DNA of 64,000 bases from Oscillatoriales cyanobacterium (GTDB taxonomy: Bacteria > Cyanobacteriota > Cyanobacteriia > Cyanobacteriales > Laspinemataceae), in the NCBI GenBank assembly GCA_011390955.1, contig JAABRM010000011.1, forward strand, positions 62,001-126,000, given 5' to 3'. How positions within the stretch are numbered: position 1 is the first letter of the stretch; the number at the start of each line of letters is the position of its first letter. Position numbers and translations under genes: made by a program. The notes below the pieces were generated by a model. That model saw nothing but the letters and a program-made list of their open reading frames with translations, was not told the origin of the DNA and did no database searches. This document shows, one piece after another, positions 38,121 to 47,615 of the stretch.

Positions 38121-38588
38121 TCAAAATTCGCTGACTAATTGTTTAATTTTTTCTAAAGCAACCGCGATCGCCGCTTCAGTGGTGGGGGAAAATTGTTCGC
38201 CAAAGTCAAAGTTAACCGCCGGAATGAGTACCCACCAAGCAGCCGGGGCGACCCCATAAACCTGTTTGGCTAAGGTGAGAAGCGATCGCGGATTACTGCT
38301 ATGTCCCAAGCGGCTGGTGGTTTCTGGCACTTCATCGGTCAGGGGATAAACTTGCACCGTTGAAGCCTCTGGGTAGGCATCGATAAAAATTGCTTGCTGG
38401 ACGGTAGCTAATTCTGCCGCTAATTCTGGGGTTAACTGGTGGACCGCATAACTGCGGATATATGGCAATTCCCACTCCTCGACCAGAGTGGCAACCTGTT
38501 GCCCCACCCCATCATCACTGCGGAGGGTATTTCCATATCCAATCACTAATACTGATGGCTGGGTGATTTTTTCTTGATTGGGAATCAT
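38121..38588 (-). CDS. Hydrogenase maturation endopeptidase (HoxW-like)
   Basis: 155 residues. The HycI/HupD fold is shown by VLVIGYGNTLRSDDGVGQQV (Asp ligand), VHQLTPELAAELA and AIFIDAYPE. It removes the C-terminal extension of the [NiFe]-hydrogenase large subunit after nickel insertion. HoxW (bidirectional enzyme) is more likely than HupW because of the QLTPELA motif as I recall it, but this is not decisive; no hydrogenase structural gene is in view. Confidence 0.88.
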   Translation of the reverse strand: MIPNQEKITQPSVLVIGYGNTLRSDDGVGQQVATLVEEWELPYIRSYAVHQLTPELAAELATVQQAIFIDAYPEASTVQVYPLTDEVPETTSRLGHSSNPRSLLTLAKQVYGVAPAAWWVLIPAVNFDFGEQFSPTTEAAIAVALEKIKQLVSEF

Positions 38589-38630
38589 GCTTTTATTTCC
38601 TGGGATTTGGTTAATGTGTCGAGCGGGTCA

Positions 38631-41600
38631 TCACCGATCGGCGGCAATAAACTCCTTAACAGCCTGATAAATATTGTGTAATTGTTTCATGGTTTCTGCG
38701 ATCGAGGTGAAGTTCTTGTGAGTGATTTCTGCTTCGATTTGACTGGTAATTTCTGGGATGATCAGAATCCCCACATTTTGACTTGTTCCTTTAATTTCCT
38801 GCATTTTATGAGCCAGATGAAAGTAATTTTGCTCCGTGAGGGCGGTCATGGCTTCTTCTAGATAGATGTCGGTCTGTTGGACAAAGGCTTCTAACAGTTT
38901 TCTTTCAAAAAAATGATTGGTTCCAGAGATTTTGTGCAGTCGAGCAAAATCAATGGGGATTTCTGCCGATAATCGGTTTTGGTCGATATCAGCGATCGCC
39001 CCTGAATCGGGATTCACCTGTTTGACCGGACTATTCTGAGCCATGATAGCAGTCTGGGTGAAATGGTTCAAATTTTCTGAAGCGGTGATTTCCTTAAATC
39101 CGTTGTGCAGCATCGCGTTTTTCAGGTCTTCTAGTTTTTGATGCAGTTCACCAATAAGGGCGATCGCTTCTGTTAAATTATTGCCTTGAGCTTGCCGTTC
39201 CAATTCTGCCGCCAACTCTGGCATCCCAATCACTGCGACATTAGCACTAGCCCCTTTTAACTGGTGTGCGTTGTGGCATAAAGTTTGAATATCCCCAATT
39301 TTTAAAGCTGATTCGGCTTTTTGCAAATTCGTTTCAGCCTGGTGAATAAATAGTTCCAATAACTCTTGTTGTAACTCAATATTACCCTGGGTAATTTTGG
39401 CCAAATGAGCCAAATTTACTACGGATTCAGGACCATAAACTTGCTTTACCGTGCATTCAGGCACATTTACTAAATTTTTTCCTAAACTATTGATAACTTC
39501 TGGCGGTGAAGTTTCAGGTTTAGCCCATCGCTGAATCGCCGATTCTAAATCTTCCAGGGAGATGGGTTTGGTTAAAAAATCATCCATACCCACCGCGAAA
39601 CCTTTTTCTCGATTTGTCAAACCACTCCCGTCCGCACATTCATCATTAATTCCATAAGCGGTTAACCCAATCACCACGGTTCTTTGGATGGGATTTTTCT
39701 GTAATTTCTGTTGTGCTTCCCGTTCTCGCAAAGCTTTAGTTGTTTCATATCCATCTAATATGGGCATTTGACAATCCATGAAAATAATATCGTAAGATTT
39801 TTCTGACAATTGCCCTAAAGCTTCTTGACCATTGTTGACAAAATCAGCCACATACCCCAGCATTTCTAACTGATGTTTAATAACTTTTTGATTCATTAGG
39901 GTATCTTCTACAATTAAAATTTTTAAATCCGACGCTTCATTTTTAGCAAATTTTATTTTTTCGTTCATTTGACTAGAGGATTCATTAGGCGAATATAAGA
40001 CTTTTAACATCGCGGTTTTTAATCGACTTTCGGTAATGGGTTTGACTAAATAAGTCGCAAAGGCTAAATCAAGCAAATGTTTAGCTTTTTGCGTTTCCGT
40101 GATTTCCGTCATTAAAACAAATTTAGTTGGATTAAGCAAGGGTTGAATTCGGATTAATTGAGAACGAAACTCTAGGTCGAGTTTAAGCAGTTGCCAATCC
40201 ACTAAAACAACATCATAAAAATTTTGTTGAGCGGTGCCTGAACATAAATTAGTTAAAGCCGTGACAGGATTATCTATTTCTTCTACTTGCATTCCCCAAC
40301 TTTGGGCGGCTAAAATCACCACGGTGCGATTCGTGGTATTGCGATCGATGACCAAGATTTTTTTCCCAGACAGGGCTTTTCTTGTCGCCTCAATTTCTCG
40401 GATTTTTTCTGATTTATTGACATAATTTAAATGAGGCAGATCCAGATGAGTTTTCCCCAGACCTAGTTTGGTGGTAAACCAAAAAGTTGAACCCTCACCC
40501 AATTGGCTTTTTACCCCGATTTCACCTCCCATTAATTCCGCGAATTGTTTACAAATTGCTAATCCTAACCCCGTGCCTCCGTATTTTCTCGAAGTTTGAT
40601 GCACTTGGGAGAAAACTTGGAATAGTTTCTTTTGATCGGGTTCGGAAATGCCAATTCCTGTATCTTTAATTGAAAATTTTATGGTAATCGGTCTATTTAT
40701 TATAGCATAAGTATTGATATCAGGATATTTTATGTGGGATTTTTTTAGATTTAAAGTTTCTAGCCGCTCAACATGAACAATGACTTCTCCGGTTTCGGTA
40801 AATTTTAACGCATTGCCAATTAAGTTGGTCAGAATTTGCCTTAAGCGCAAATCATCCCCAACCAGTTGCCGGGGAACATCCGCTTCAATTAAGACGGCCA
40901 TTTGTAACCCTTTGGCATTGGCTTGAGTGGCCAGTAAATCTATTACCGTTTCCAGGCATTCATTTAAGTCAAACTCTCGCATTTCTAGCCGAATTTGGGC
41001 GGATTCTAGTTTAGAAAAATCTAGTAAGTCATTGATAATTGTCAGTAAGTGATGACTGGTCACTTTTAAGGTTTGAACAAAATCAAGTTGTTCCCCATTT
41101 AATGGCGTTTTCAATAGTAAGTCACTCATGGCTAATACCCCATTCATGGGGGTGCGGATTTCGTGACTGATGTTGGCAAAAAATTGGGATTTAAATTTAA
41201 CAGCAGCGATCGCTTTTTCTCTGGCTTCAACTAATTCATCGATGCGATCGCTGGCAATGACAATTCCCCCCACTTGACCATTGGGACTGTACCAAGGATG
41301 AATTTCCCGACGCAAATAAATTTTCTGGCCGTTGGCGCGATTCCAGCATTCTTCGGGAATGGAAATGATTTCTCCAGCCAATGCTTTTTGATAATCTTCT
41401 TGCCAGCGATCGGGCATATCTGGTAATATTCGATCGTGGCGATCGCCCAAAATCTCTTGCCCCACTAAGCCATAAGTGGTCAGCCATTTTTTACTGTAAG
41501 CCAAGTAGCGCAGTTCTCGATCTAAAATCGCGATCGCTACTGGAGCATGGGCGACAATTTGCCGAAGTTGTTGGCGTTCTTGTTCGATTGCTTCAGCCGC

Positions 41601-42404
41601 TTGTTTGCGATCGCTAATATCCAGAATTAAACAGCCAATCGCCATAGTTTCTCCCTCAGCATCAGACAGAGGAAACATCGACCATGATTGATGACTCAAA
41701 TTCGACGATCCTGGTTGATTCATGGTAAATTCTTGATTAATAATTGATTGACCACTTTGCCGAACTTGTTCAAACTGTCCCATCAATTGATGGCCTATTT
41801 CTGGCCAAATTGCTGTAATTTTTTTGCTCAATAAATCCTGAAGCGATCGCCCATTCATCTTAGCTAAAGCTTGATTGACGTGGATAATTACCCCCACGGG
41901 ATCTAAAATTGCCATCCCCGTCGGCGACTTTTGGAAAAAATCATTTCCCAATGCTGCACTTATTTTTTCTAATCGATCGCTTATCTTACGTTCAGCACAT
42001 TTTGATTTAACATAGCGACTCCGGGAAACTGCCGCAGCAATTACTCGCATCAATGTCCGACTGCTGATTTCATCTTTTAATAGGTAGTCTTGCAGTCCCA
42101 CAGAAAACAGCCCGTTCGCCATTTCTTCCTGCTGCGGACTCACCAGTGCTATAATCGGCAAATCAGGAGCGATCGCTTGTAACTGTTTCACCGCAGATGC
42201 CCCGGAAACTTCCAGCAGTTCCAGATCGAGCAGCACCAAATCCGGTTGTGGGGATCTGCCTTCAGTCAAATAGGCGATCGCTTCACAAAACCCCTGGATA
42301 TTTACCACATTTAATTGATTAGCTGCTAAAATACTTTGGACTTTTTCATTGACCGGATCGTTTTTATTTAAAAACAGAATATTTTTTAGTGTTATATTAT
42401 ACAT
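38631..42404 (-). CDS. Hybrid sensor histidine kinase with three REC and two HPt domains
   Basis: 1257 residues, no clear transmembrane segment. Order: REC (Asp near 60, [11 protein letters not shown]); PAS about 150-275; PAS about 280-400; HisKA with HEIRTPMNG near 418; HATPase with [18 protein letters not shown] near 620; REC with VLVDW near 735; REC with [13 protein letters not shown] near 876; HPt with [12 protein letters not shown] near 1045; and a second HPt-like domain ending the protein. In the second HPt the position of the phospho-accepting His appears to be Gln ([12 protein letters not shown]). Soluble phosphorelay sensor; signal unknown. It ends 40 bp before the hydrogenase protease gene. 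Confidence 0.9.
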   Translation of the reverse strand: MYNITLKNILFLNKNDPVNEKVQSILAANQLNVVNIQGFCEAIAYLTEGRSPQPDLVLLDLELLEVSGASAVKQLQAIAPDLPIIALVSPQQEEMANGLFSVGLQDYLLKDEISSRTLMRVIAAAVSRSRYVKSKCAERKISDRLEKISAALGNDFFQKSPTGMAILDPVGVIIHVNQALAKMNGRSLQDLLSKKITAIWPEIGHQLMGQFEQVRQSGQSIINQEFTMNQPGSSNLSHQSWSMFPLSDAEGETMAIGCLILDISDRKQAAEAIEQERQQLRQIVAHAPVAIAILDRELRYLAYSKKWLTTYGLVGQEILGDRHDRILPDMPDRWQEDYQKALAGEIISIPEECWNRANGQKIYLRREIHPWYSPNGQVGGIVIASDRIDELVEAREKAIAAVKFKSQFFANISHEIRTPMNGVLAMSDLLLKTPLNGEQLDFVQTLKVTSHHLLTIINDLLDFSKLESAQIRLEMREFDLNECLETVIDLLATQANAKGLQMAVLIEADVPRQLVGDDLRLRQILTNLIGNALKFTETGEVIVHVERLETLNLKKSHIKYPDINTYAIINRPITIKFSIKDTGIGISEPDQKKLFQVFSQVHQTSRKYGGTGLGLAICKQFAELMGGEIGVKSQLGEGSTFWFTTKLGLGKTHLDLPHLNYVNKSEKIREIEATRKALSGKKILVIDRNTTNRTVVILAAQSWGMQVEEIDNPVTALTNLCSGTAQQNFYDVVLVDWQLLKLDLEFRSQLIRIQPLLNPTKFVLMTEITETQKAKHLLDLAFATYLVKPITESRLKTAMLKVLYSPNESSSQMNEKIKFAKNEASDLKILIVEDTLMNQKVIKHQLEMLGYVADFVNNGQEALGQLSEKSYDIIFMDCQMPILDGYETTKALREREAQQKLQKNPIQRTVVIGLTAYGINDECADGSGLTNREKGFAVGMDDFLTKPISLEDLESAIQRWAKPETSPPEVINSLGKNLVNVPECTVKQVYGPESVVNLAHLAKITQGNIELQQELLELFIHQAETNLQKAESALKIGDIQTLCHNAHQLKGASANVAVIGMPELAAELERQAQGNNLTEAIALIGELHQKLEDLKNAMLHNGFKEITASENLNHFTQTAIMAQNSPVKQVNPDSGAIADIDQNRLSAEIPIDFARLHKISGTNHFFERKLLEAFVQQTDIYLEEAMTALTEQNYFHLAHKMQEIKGTSQNVGILIIPEITSQIEAEITHKNFTSIAETMKQLHNIYQAVKEFIAADR

Positions 42405-42629
42405 AATACCCGGTTAATTTAGTTTCTTTATTTAATTGAAAATTTTCATGGAATCCATTTTACAATCTTATCCATTTACTATTAAATTACCATAAATTTT
42501 ATACAATCTTAATAATTCTGGGTCGGCAGTGGAAACTATTAACTTGATTTTGTCCCACTTTTATGGTGTATCTTAGACTTAAATCTTGGATCGCGGGAGT
42601 CCGTAGACGTAAAAACTACCCTTATTTTA

Positions 42630-42872
42630 CTTTGTTGTTTGTTGTTTGTTGGTTGTTGGTGGGTAGGGATTCTTTTGTTAGTTTCTAGTTGTTAGCTGCT
42701 TGTTAGGTATTCGTCACTTGTTTTTGGTTATTTGTTATCAGAGCAACCAAAGAATCCCTACCCACCAACAACCAACAAACAACAAACAACAAACAACCAA
42801 CAACAAACAACCAACAACCAACAACCAACAACCAACAACCAACAACCACCAACCAACAACCAACCAACAACA
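42630..42872. repeat. Heptamer keto/amino repeat before the ABC permease
   Basis: G/T-rich half (42630-42720, interrupted by GGGTAGGGATTCTTT) and an A/C-only half (42755-42870), again complementary; AAAGAATCCCTACCCACC at 42739-42757 pairs with GGTGGGTAGGGATTCTTT at 42658-42675. The remaining gap upstream (42405-42630) is AT-rich with no gene. Confidence 0.9.
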
Positions 42873-42877
42873 ATCCC

Positions 42878-43660
42878 ATGCAACGATATCTATCAATTTT
42901 AAAATTATTTTGGGGAGCAGCGATCGCCGCTGAAATGGAATACCGGCTGAATTTTATCCTTGCTACCTTCACCAGTATTGGCAGCTTAGGGGGCAGTATA
43001 TTTGGCTTATTTCTATTTTATAGAACTGGCTATACTTTCCAAGGTTGGCAATGGCAAGAAGCCCTAATTGTTCTGGGAATTTTCACCATATTGCAAGGAT
43101 TTTCCGCCACATTTTTGATTCCTAACCTCAATCGCATCGTCGATCATGTGCAACAAGGAACCTTAGATTTTATATTGCTCAAACCCATTAGCAGTCAATT
43201 TTGGCTCTCTACCCGCAGCATTTCTCTTTGGGGATTTACTGACTTATTATTTGGCCTAATTATTGTCGGATACGCTGGCAGTCAACTGGGCTTAAAACCC
43301 TGGAATTATTTGGTAAGTTTAATTCCTTTATTATTTGCAATCATTAGTCTTTACAGCTTATGGTTTATGCTCGGAGCCACGACGATTTGGTTCGTCAAAA
43401 CTTACAATATTACTGATGTATTACGCGGACTTCTGGAAGCCGGAAGATATCCAATGGTGGCTTATCCCACCGCCTATCGCTTTTTCTTTACCTTTGTCGT
43501 CCCGGTGGCTTTTTTAACCACAGTACCGGCCCAAGCTATGTTAAACCGTGGGGAATTAATTTGGACGATCGTTTCGGGAATATTAGCCATCACTTTACTA
43601 TTTGCCTCGATCGCCTTTTGGCGGTTTGCCCTGCGCTTTTATACCAGTGCCTCTAGCTAA
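42878..43660 (+). CDS. ABC-2 type transporter permease
   Basis: 260 residues with six hydrophobic segments. N-terminal pattern MQRYLSILKLFWGAAIAAEM and EYRLNFILATF match the uncharacterised ABC-2 permease group COG3694 (DUF990-like). LVDHVQQGTLDFILLKPIS-type sequence (VDHVQQGTLDFILLKP) is typical. The cognate ATPase and second permease are not adjacent. Substrate unknown. Confidence 0.85.
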   Translation: MQRYLSILKLFWGAAIAAEMEYRLNFILATFTSIGSLGGSIFGLFLFYRTGYTFQGWQWQEALIVLGIFTILQGFSATFLIPNLNRIVDHVQQGTLDFILLKPISSQFWLSTRSISLWGFTDLLFGLIIVGYAGSQLGLKPWNYLVSLIPLLFAIISLYSLWFMLGATTIWFVKTYNITDVLRGLLEAGRYPMVAYPTAYRFFFTFVVPVAFLTTVPAQAMLNRGELIWTIVSGILAITLLFASIAFWRFALRFYTSASS

Positions 43661-43801
43661 ACACAATCGGAAAAAACAAAAAATCGCCATAACCGCGATA
43701 AAATCTAGGGGCAATCCCCCGTGGTTGCCTGGGGCAAAGCCCAAGGAAAAATCTGCTAAACATTTCTGCTAAACATTTCTGCTAAACATTAATGAGGACC
43801 T

Positions 43802-44464
43802 ATGCTGGCCGCAATATTATTCGATTTAGATGGCACGATCGCCAACACAGACCGTTTTCATATGCAAGCTTGGCAACAAATGCTCCATGATTATGACATC
43901 ACCGTGGATGAAATTTTTTATCGGCAGCAGATCGGTGGCAAAAGAAATCAGCACATTGTCGAGCAGATATTCCCGGAATTATCCCCAGAAGCGGGAGAAC
44001 AATTAGCTAGACAAAAAGAATCCCTATTTCGGCAATTAGCCACTCAAATCAAACCCTTAGCCGGACTTTTGGAACTGTTGCAATGGACAGAAACTCAGGG
44101 ATTAGAGCGATCGCTCGTCACCAATGCCCCGCGTGACAATGTGGACTTCATGCTTAATCTATTAAACCTGACCGAAACATTTTCGCCCATCATCTTGGGG
44201 GAAGAAGCCCCAGCCGCCAAACCTCACCCCGCTCCTTATCTAATGGCTTTAGAAAAACTGGGCTTATCCCCAAAAGAGGCGATCGTCTTTGAAGACTCTC
44301 TCACCGGGATCCGTTCGGCGGTGGCTGCCGGAATTCAAACCATCGGCATTGCCTCCACCCACGAACCACAGACCCTGAAAAATGAAGGGGCTGCGATGGT
44401 AGTTGCGGATTTCACCGACTCCCAACTCTGGACAATGCTTCATTCTTTGACCAATGCCGCTTAA
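43802..44464 (+). CDS. HAD-IA hydrolase, beta-phosphoglucomutase-like
   Basis: 220 residues. Motif I is ILFDLDGTIANTD (Asp nucleophile and acid/base), motif II SLVTNAPRD, motif III Lys in AAKPHPAPYL, motif IV VFEDSLTGIRSAVAAG. Cap domain after motif I is helical. Family members are sugar phosphatases or phosphoglucomutases; the substrate cannot be told. Start ATG at 43802 after a short GAGG-containing leader. Confidence 0.9.
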   Translation: MLAAILFDLDGTIANTDRFHMQAWQQMLHDYDITVDEIFYRQQIGGKRNQHIVEQIFPELSPEAGEQLARQKESLFRQLATQIKPLAGLLELLQWTETQGLERSLVTNAPRDNVDFMLNLLNLTETFSPIILGEEAPAAKPHPAPYLMALEKLGLSPKEAIVFEDSLTGIRSAVAAGIQTIGIASTHEPQTLKNEGAAMVVADFTDSQLWTMLHSLTNAA

Positions 44465-44478
44465 TTTATTGGACAAAT

Positions 44479-44502
44479 AAAAAACCCGATCTACTGACCG
44501 GG
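44479..44502 (-). terminator. Terminator-like hairpin of repeat unit 1
   Basis: Minus strand: CCCGGTCAGTAGATCGGG followed by TTTTTT. Confidence 0.6.
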
Positions 44503-44640
44503 CGATGGCTTATACCAGGGAACTTCAATGAATGTTTCGATTCAATAAGTTCATTCTCTCTTGTAGAGCGGGAGAAAAGCATCCGCCAAATAGCGTAATT
44601 CGTCTACGCCTAATGGCGTATATTCCCCAAAGCCCAAAAC

Positions 44641-44664
44641 AAAAAACCCGATCGACTGACCGGG
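44641..44664 (-). terminator. Terminator-like hairpin of repeat unit 2
   Basis: Minus strand: CCCGGTCAGTCGATCGGG followed by TTTTTTG. Confidence 0.6.
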
Positions 44665-44802
44665 CGATGGCTTATACCAGGGAACTTCAATGAATGTTTC
44701 GATTCAATAAGTTCATTCTCTCTTGTAGAGCGGGAGAAAAGCATCCGCCTGATGGCGTAACTCGTCTACGCTATTTGGCGTATATTCCCCAAAGCCCAAA
44801 AC

Positions 44803-44826
44803 AAAAAACCCGATCGACTGACCGGG
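44803..44826 (-). terminator. Terminator-like hairpin of repeat unit 3
   Basis: Same hairpin and T-run as unit 2, positioned 162 bp further on. Confidence 0.6.
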
Positions 44827-45010
44827 CGATGGCTTATACCAGGGAACTTCAATGAATTTTCGATTCAATACATTTATTGTCTCCTGTAGAGCGGGAGAAA
44901 ACCATCCGCCTGATGGCGTAACTCGTCTACGCTATTTGGCTGAATTTCAGAAATGGGAAAAATATAGAAAACCTGATTAATTTGCCATATTTATGCCAGA
45001 AAAGCTGAAA

Positions 45011-45037
45011 ATTTCCTCCTTGAAACAAGGAGGAAAT
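45011..45037 (-). terminator. Terminator of the linker operon
   Basis: ATTTCCTCCTTG and CAAGGAGGAAAT form a perfect 12-bp stem with a 3-base loop, about 40 bases after the stop of the second linker gene; T-rich sequence follows on the minus strand. Confidence 0.8.
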
Positions 45038-45075
45038 CTCACTTTACGTTTCCGTGACAGCGGGGTTTTCAATCC

Positions 45076-45843
45076 CTAGACAATCTCAGTGATGCTCACA
45101 ATGGTGCCACCAGCGCGATGAATCCGCTGAATTTGCGGGCTCATGCGATCGCCGGGAACGATGTACTCAGTAGTGCTAACCCGGCGGGGGCAATCAAACT
45201 TTGCGCCCTTAACCAGAATCTTGAAAGTCTTTTCCGTCGCATCCTTATAAGCCGCCAAGCGCCCCCCAGTGCTGGGAACAGAGACCTTAGTCGCACTATT
45301 GGTAGCGATATCGGCAACCAGACGAGACGCAGTAAAAGCACTGTCCACACCGGCATAACCTTGATATAGGGATAGAGTGCGGTTGTAGCCAACATTCTTC
45401 TGTCCCATCTGAGTTTTTGCCCCTTGGTAGTAAGGCACGATATTCTCGCCAAACTTTTGCTGATATTCCGCACTATCGAGATAAGAGTCGATTTCTGCCT
45501 CATAGCCCTGGTCAATGCAGCGGCAAATATGCTCAGATAGTTCAGCTTGATCCGCCGGAGCCCGACCCAACAAGTGCTTAAAGTTAAGCTCAACAAAGCG
45601 GTAGGGAGCGCAGGATTCAAAATAGCGGCGGCGGTAGAAGTCGGAACGAGCCACAGCGCGGACAAATTCCCGCACCGTCAAGTCCCCAGAAGCTAACTGA
45701 GACTCAGCGGTGGTCAACCGTTCGCTCTCCATCACATGGGGGTTGCCCAAGACTTGCTTGTAAACCGCCCGAATCACTGCTGCCACTTCATCACTGCTTC
45801 TGGAAGGCCAAAGTTCCGTTGGGGCATCTAAAACTAAACTCAT
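45076..45843 (-). CDS. Phycobilisome rod linker polypeptide (phycoerythrin-associated, CpeD/CpeE-like)
   Basis: 255 residues. The N-terminal PBS_linker domain (AVIRAVYKQVLGNPHVMESE; FVELNFKHLLGRAPADQAEL; DSYLDSAEYQQKFGENIVPY) is followed by a C-terminal CpcD-like domain (FKILVKGAKFDCPRR; IQRIHRAGGTIVSITEI). Rod linkers sit in the central cavity of stacked hexamers and join discs. Its position 29 bp after another linker gene and within a phycoerythrin island suggests it links phycoerythrin hexamers, but assignment to CpeC, CpeD or CpeE needs phylogeny. Second gene of a two-gene operon. Confidence 0.92.
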   Translation of the reverse strand: MSLVLDAPTELWPSRSSDEVAAVIRAVYKQVLGNPHVMESERLTTAESQLASGDLTVREFVRAVARSDFYRRRYFESCAPYRFVELNFKHLLGRAPADQAELSEHICRCIDQGYEAEIDSYLDSAEYQQKFGENIVPYYQGAKTQMGQKNVGYNRTLSLYQGYAGVDSAFTASRLVADIATNSATKVSVPSTGGRLAAYKDATEKTFKILVKGAKFDCPRRVSTTEYIVPGDRMSPQIQRIHRAGGTIVSITEIV

Positions 45844-45872
45844 TGATGTTCTCCTAAAAAAATCTTTTAATC

Positions 45873-46748
45873 TTAAACAGGGGTAATGCTGGCAATCACG
45901 CCGCCTTCTCGGTGAATCCGCTGATATGTTTGCGAAAGCTGATTAAACGGCACAAAATAAACTTGATTGCTGCGACGGAACTTAGAAACTCGATTCACCT
46001 TCCCTGGAGAGCCATAGCCCGTCACCTCAATGCGGAAGACCTTACCGTCTTCTCCGGCACCCGCACCCAACCGGGCTTGGGAACCGACGGAAGTATCTTG
46101 GAATGACCAGCCATTGCCCACGGAGCCACCGGAAGGAGGAATCACTGGCAAAGGAGTCTCTTGAATGGCGTACTTGTTCAGCACTGGAGATTTACCGGAG
46201 AGACTGCCTTTCAGGTCGCTGCTGGAAGCGCCACGCAGAACCGCAAACAGATGAGTAAACCCAACCATGTTCCGTCCCGCTTGGGTCTTGTAGCCCCGGT
46301 AGTAGGGGACGATGTTCTCGCCGTAAGCGTTCTGATACTCGTCGCTGTCGAGGTAAGAATCAATTTCTGCCGCGAACCCTTGAGTATCTAAGATGGTGCT
46401 ATGACCGCGCATCTCTTCTAAACCATCGGGGGTACGACCCAGAAAATGTTTAAAGTTGAGTTCAATAAACCGATAGCGAGGACAAGTGTCAAAGAACCGA
46501 CTGCGATAAAGGTCAGATTTAGCCAGAGCCCGCACAAATTCGCGGACGCTCAATTCCCCCCGTTTGAATTGGGATTCGGGAACAATCGCCCGTTCGCTCT
46601 CCATGACATAAGCGTTGCCCAAAACCTGCCGGTAGACAGCCCGGATAATGGTTTCTAGCTCTTCCTGTGTGCTTCCTGGTGTCCGTTCCAGGGGCGGGGT
46701 TTCTTCAAATAAAGCCACTCCGAGTTGAGAAGCAGGTCCAAAAGTCAT
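45873..46748 (-). CDS. Phycobilisome rod linker polypeptide (CpeC/CpeD-like), copy A
   Basis: 291 residues: short N-terminus (TFGPASQLGVALFEETPP), PBS_linker domain (IIRAVYRQVLGNAYVMESER; FIELNFKHFLGRTPDGLEEM), a Ser/Gly-rich linker, and a CpcD-like domain (FRIEVTGYGSPGKVNRVSKF; YQRIHREGGVIASITPV). First gene of the linker operon. About 13 of 291 residues differ from copy B at 54023-54898. Its long 5' region carries phased G-box-like arrays, so CcaR control is likely. Light-harvesting rods, thylakoid surface. Confidence 0.93.
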   Translation of the reverse strand: MTFGPASQLGVALFEETPPLERTPGSTQEELETIIRAVYRQVLGNAYVMESERAIVPESQFKRGELSVREFVRALAKSDLYRSRFFDTCPRYRFIELNFKHFLGRTPDGLEEMRGHSTILDTQGFAAEIDSYLDSDEYQNAYGENIVPYYRGYKTQAGRNMVGFTHLFAVLRGASSSDLKGSLSGKSPVLNKYAIQETPLPVIPPSGGSVGNGWSFQDTSVGSQARLGAGAGEDGKVFRIEVTGYGSPGKVNRVSKFRRSNQVYFVPFNQLSQTYQRIHREGGVIASITPV

Positions 46749-46856
46749 AAAAAAAGCATCTCCAATGGTGCTGAATCAAAGTGGATTGCTTGCGTCTCGA
46801 TTTCGCTGTCGAAAACTGCACAAGCTTAACTATTTCCCAGTTAAGAAACTGGAAAA

Positions 46857-46885
46857 AAATCGTGAAAAAATCGGTTAGAAATCGG
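46857..46885 (-). promoter_or_regulatory. Proximal array of three 11-bp phased CGATTT boxes
   Basis: On the plus strand AAATCGT at 46857 and AAATCGG at 46868 and 46879, each 11 bp apart; on the minus strand (C/A)CGATTT, about 110-135 bp before the linker start codon. They match the 3' half of the CcaR G-box, with weaker CTTT halves. Confidence 0.6.
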
Positions 46886-46991
46886 AAGTAACACCAATTT
46901 TATGTTTACGCTTAAAAATCAATTTTTAACCATAGAGGACAAAAAATGAGATTTAGAAACATAACTTTACAAATAAAAAGATTTAGATAAT

Positions 46992-47053
46992 AAATCGGAA
47001 AGAAATCGGAAAGAAAACAGAAATAAATCGGTAATAAATCGGTAATAAATCGG
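46992..47053 (-). promoter_or_regulatory. Distal CcaR G-box array: five phased CCGATTT cores
   Basis: AAATCGG (minus strand CCGATTT) occurs at 46992, 47003, 47025, 47036 and 47047, all in 11-bp phase, with a degenerate unit at 47014. The units at 46992-47002 and 47003-47013 are both exactly CTTTCCGATTT on the minus strand, perfect adjacent matches to the CcaR G-box CTTTNCNATTT. The array is about 245-305 bp upstream of the linker ATG and also upstream of divergent ccaR. Confidence 0.75.
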
Positions 47054-47190
47054 GTAAAAACAGGAAACAATCGGCAAAATGATTAATTTGATGCAGTTTA
47101 AATAATTATTTAATTAAAAGCAGCGGCGGGTCAAATAAATGGTAAAATAACAGTATAATCAGACTAAAATAACCCTAACATCACCCTAGC

Positions 47191-47279
47191 AGGACTTACG
47201 CATAAACCATAAATCTGTAGGGTTGATGCGCGAATCAACCTTACATAGAGGGCTTGATATTAAGTAATATGCAAGTCCC
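47191..47279. mobile_element. Degenerate AGGACTTACGC element
   Basis: Left end AGGACTTACGCATAAACC matches the copy at 56412; the right end (GCAAGTCCC) is degenerate. An internal GGTTGATGCGCGAATCAACC palindrome is visible. Lies between the G-box array and ccaR. Confidence 0.5.
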
Positions 47280-47389
47280 GACTAAAATCCGTATTCAAGA
47301 TTACATACTGGCTAATTTTTTATTTAAAACCCTAAAAAAAATGATTATAAAAAAGTAAATCAAACATTTATTTAAAAATAAAAATTCTA

Positions 47390-47514
47390 AGTAGGTGAAC
47401 ATAATTAATTGCACTTTTCGTTCCCCGCCGTAAATCCTTGGATTCCCGCCTGCGCGGGAATGACAGTTTTTCTTCTAATGGGGTCTGTGGTGCATTTATT
47501 TCTGCCCACCTACT
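47390..47514. mobile_element. MITE family A copy upstream of ccaR (125 bp)
   Basis: AGTAGGTGAAC and CACCTACT ends with TA on both sides (47388-47389, 47515-47516). The interior hairpin is GATTCCCGCCTGCGCGGGAAT. Its right end is about 100 bp before the ccaR ATG, so any ccaR promoter further upstream would be separated from the gene by it. A TTGACA at 47568-47573 lies between the element and ccaR. Confidence 0.85.
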
Positions 47515-47615
47515 TATGTATTCAGATCGATAGATTCTTTTGCCCATGAGTCTATGCCTGAAACTGGTTGACAAAAAAATGTCTGGAAAACTGGAAACTA
47601 TATGTTAGAAAAAGG

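Larger units (their letters stand above)
44481..44945. repeat. Three direct repeats of 162 bp, candidate tandem sRNA genes on the minus strand
   Basis: Units start at 44481, 44643 and 44805 (period exactly 162; the third is shortened and more diverged). Each unit contains CCCGATC(T/G)ACTGACCGGG preceded on the plus strand by an A-run, which on the minus strand is a hairpin followed by TTTTTT. Each also has a GAACTT...AAGTTC pairing, a TAGAGCGGGAGAAAA block, and a long stem formed by CGCC...GCGTA and TACGC...GGCG arms around a 7-base centre. No ORF is conserved between units. Transcription toward lower coordinates would give three RNAs of about 140 nt, each with its own terminator. Confidence 0.8.

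Noticed and set aside
44481-44945. CRISPR array
   Set aside because: Only three units, and the whole 162-bp period is repeated rather than short repeats with unique spacers; no cas genes nearby.
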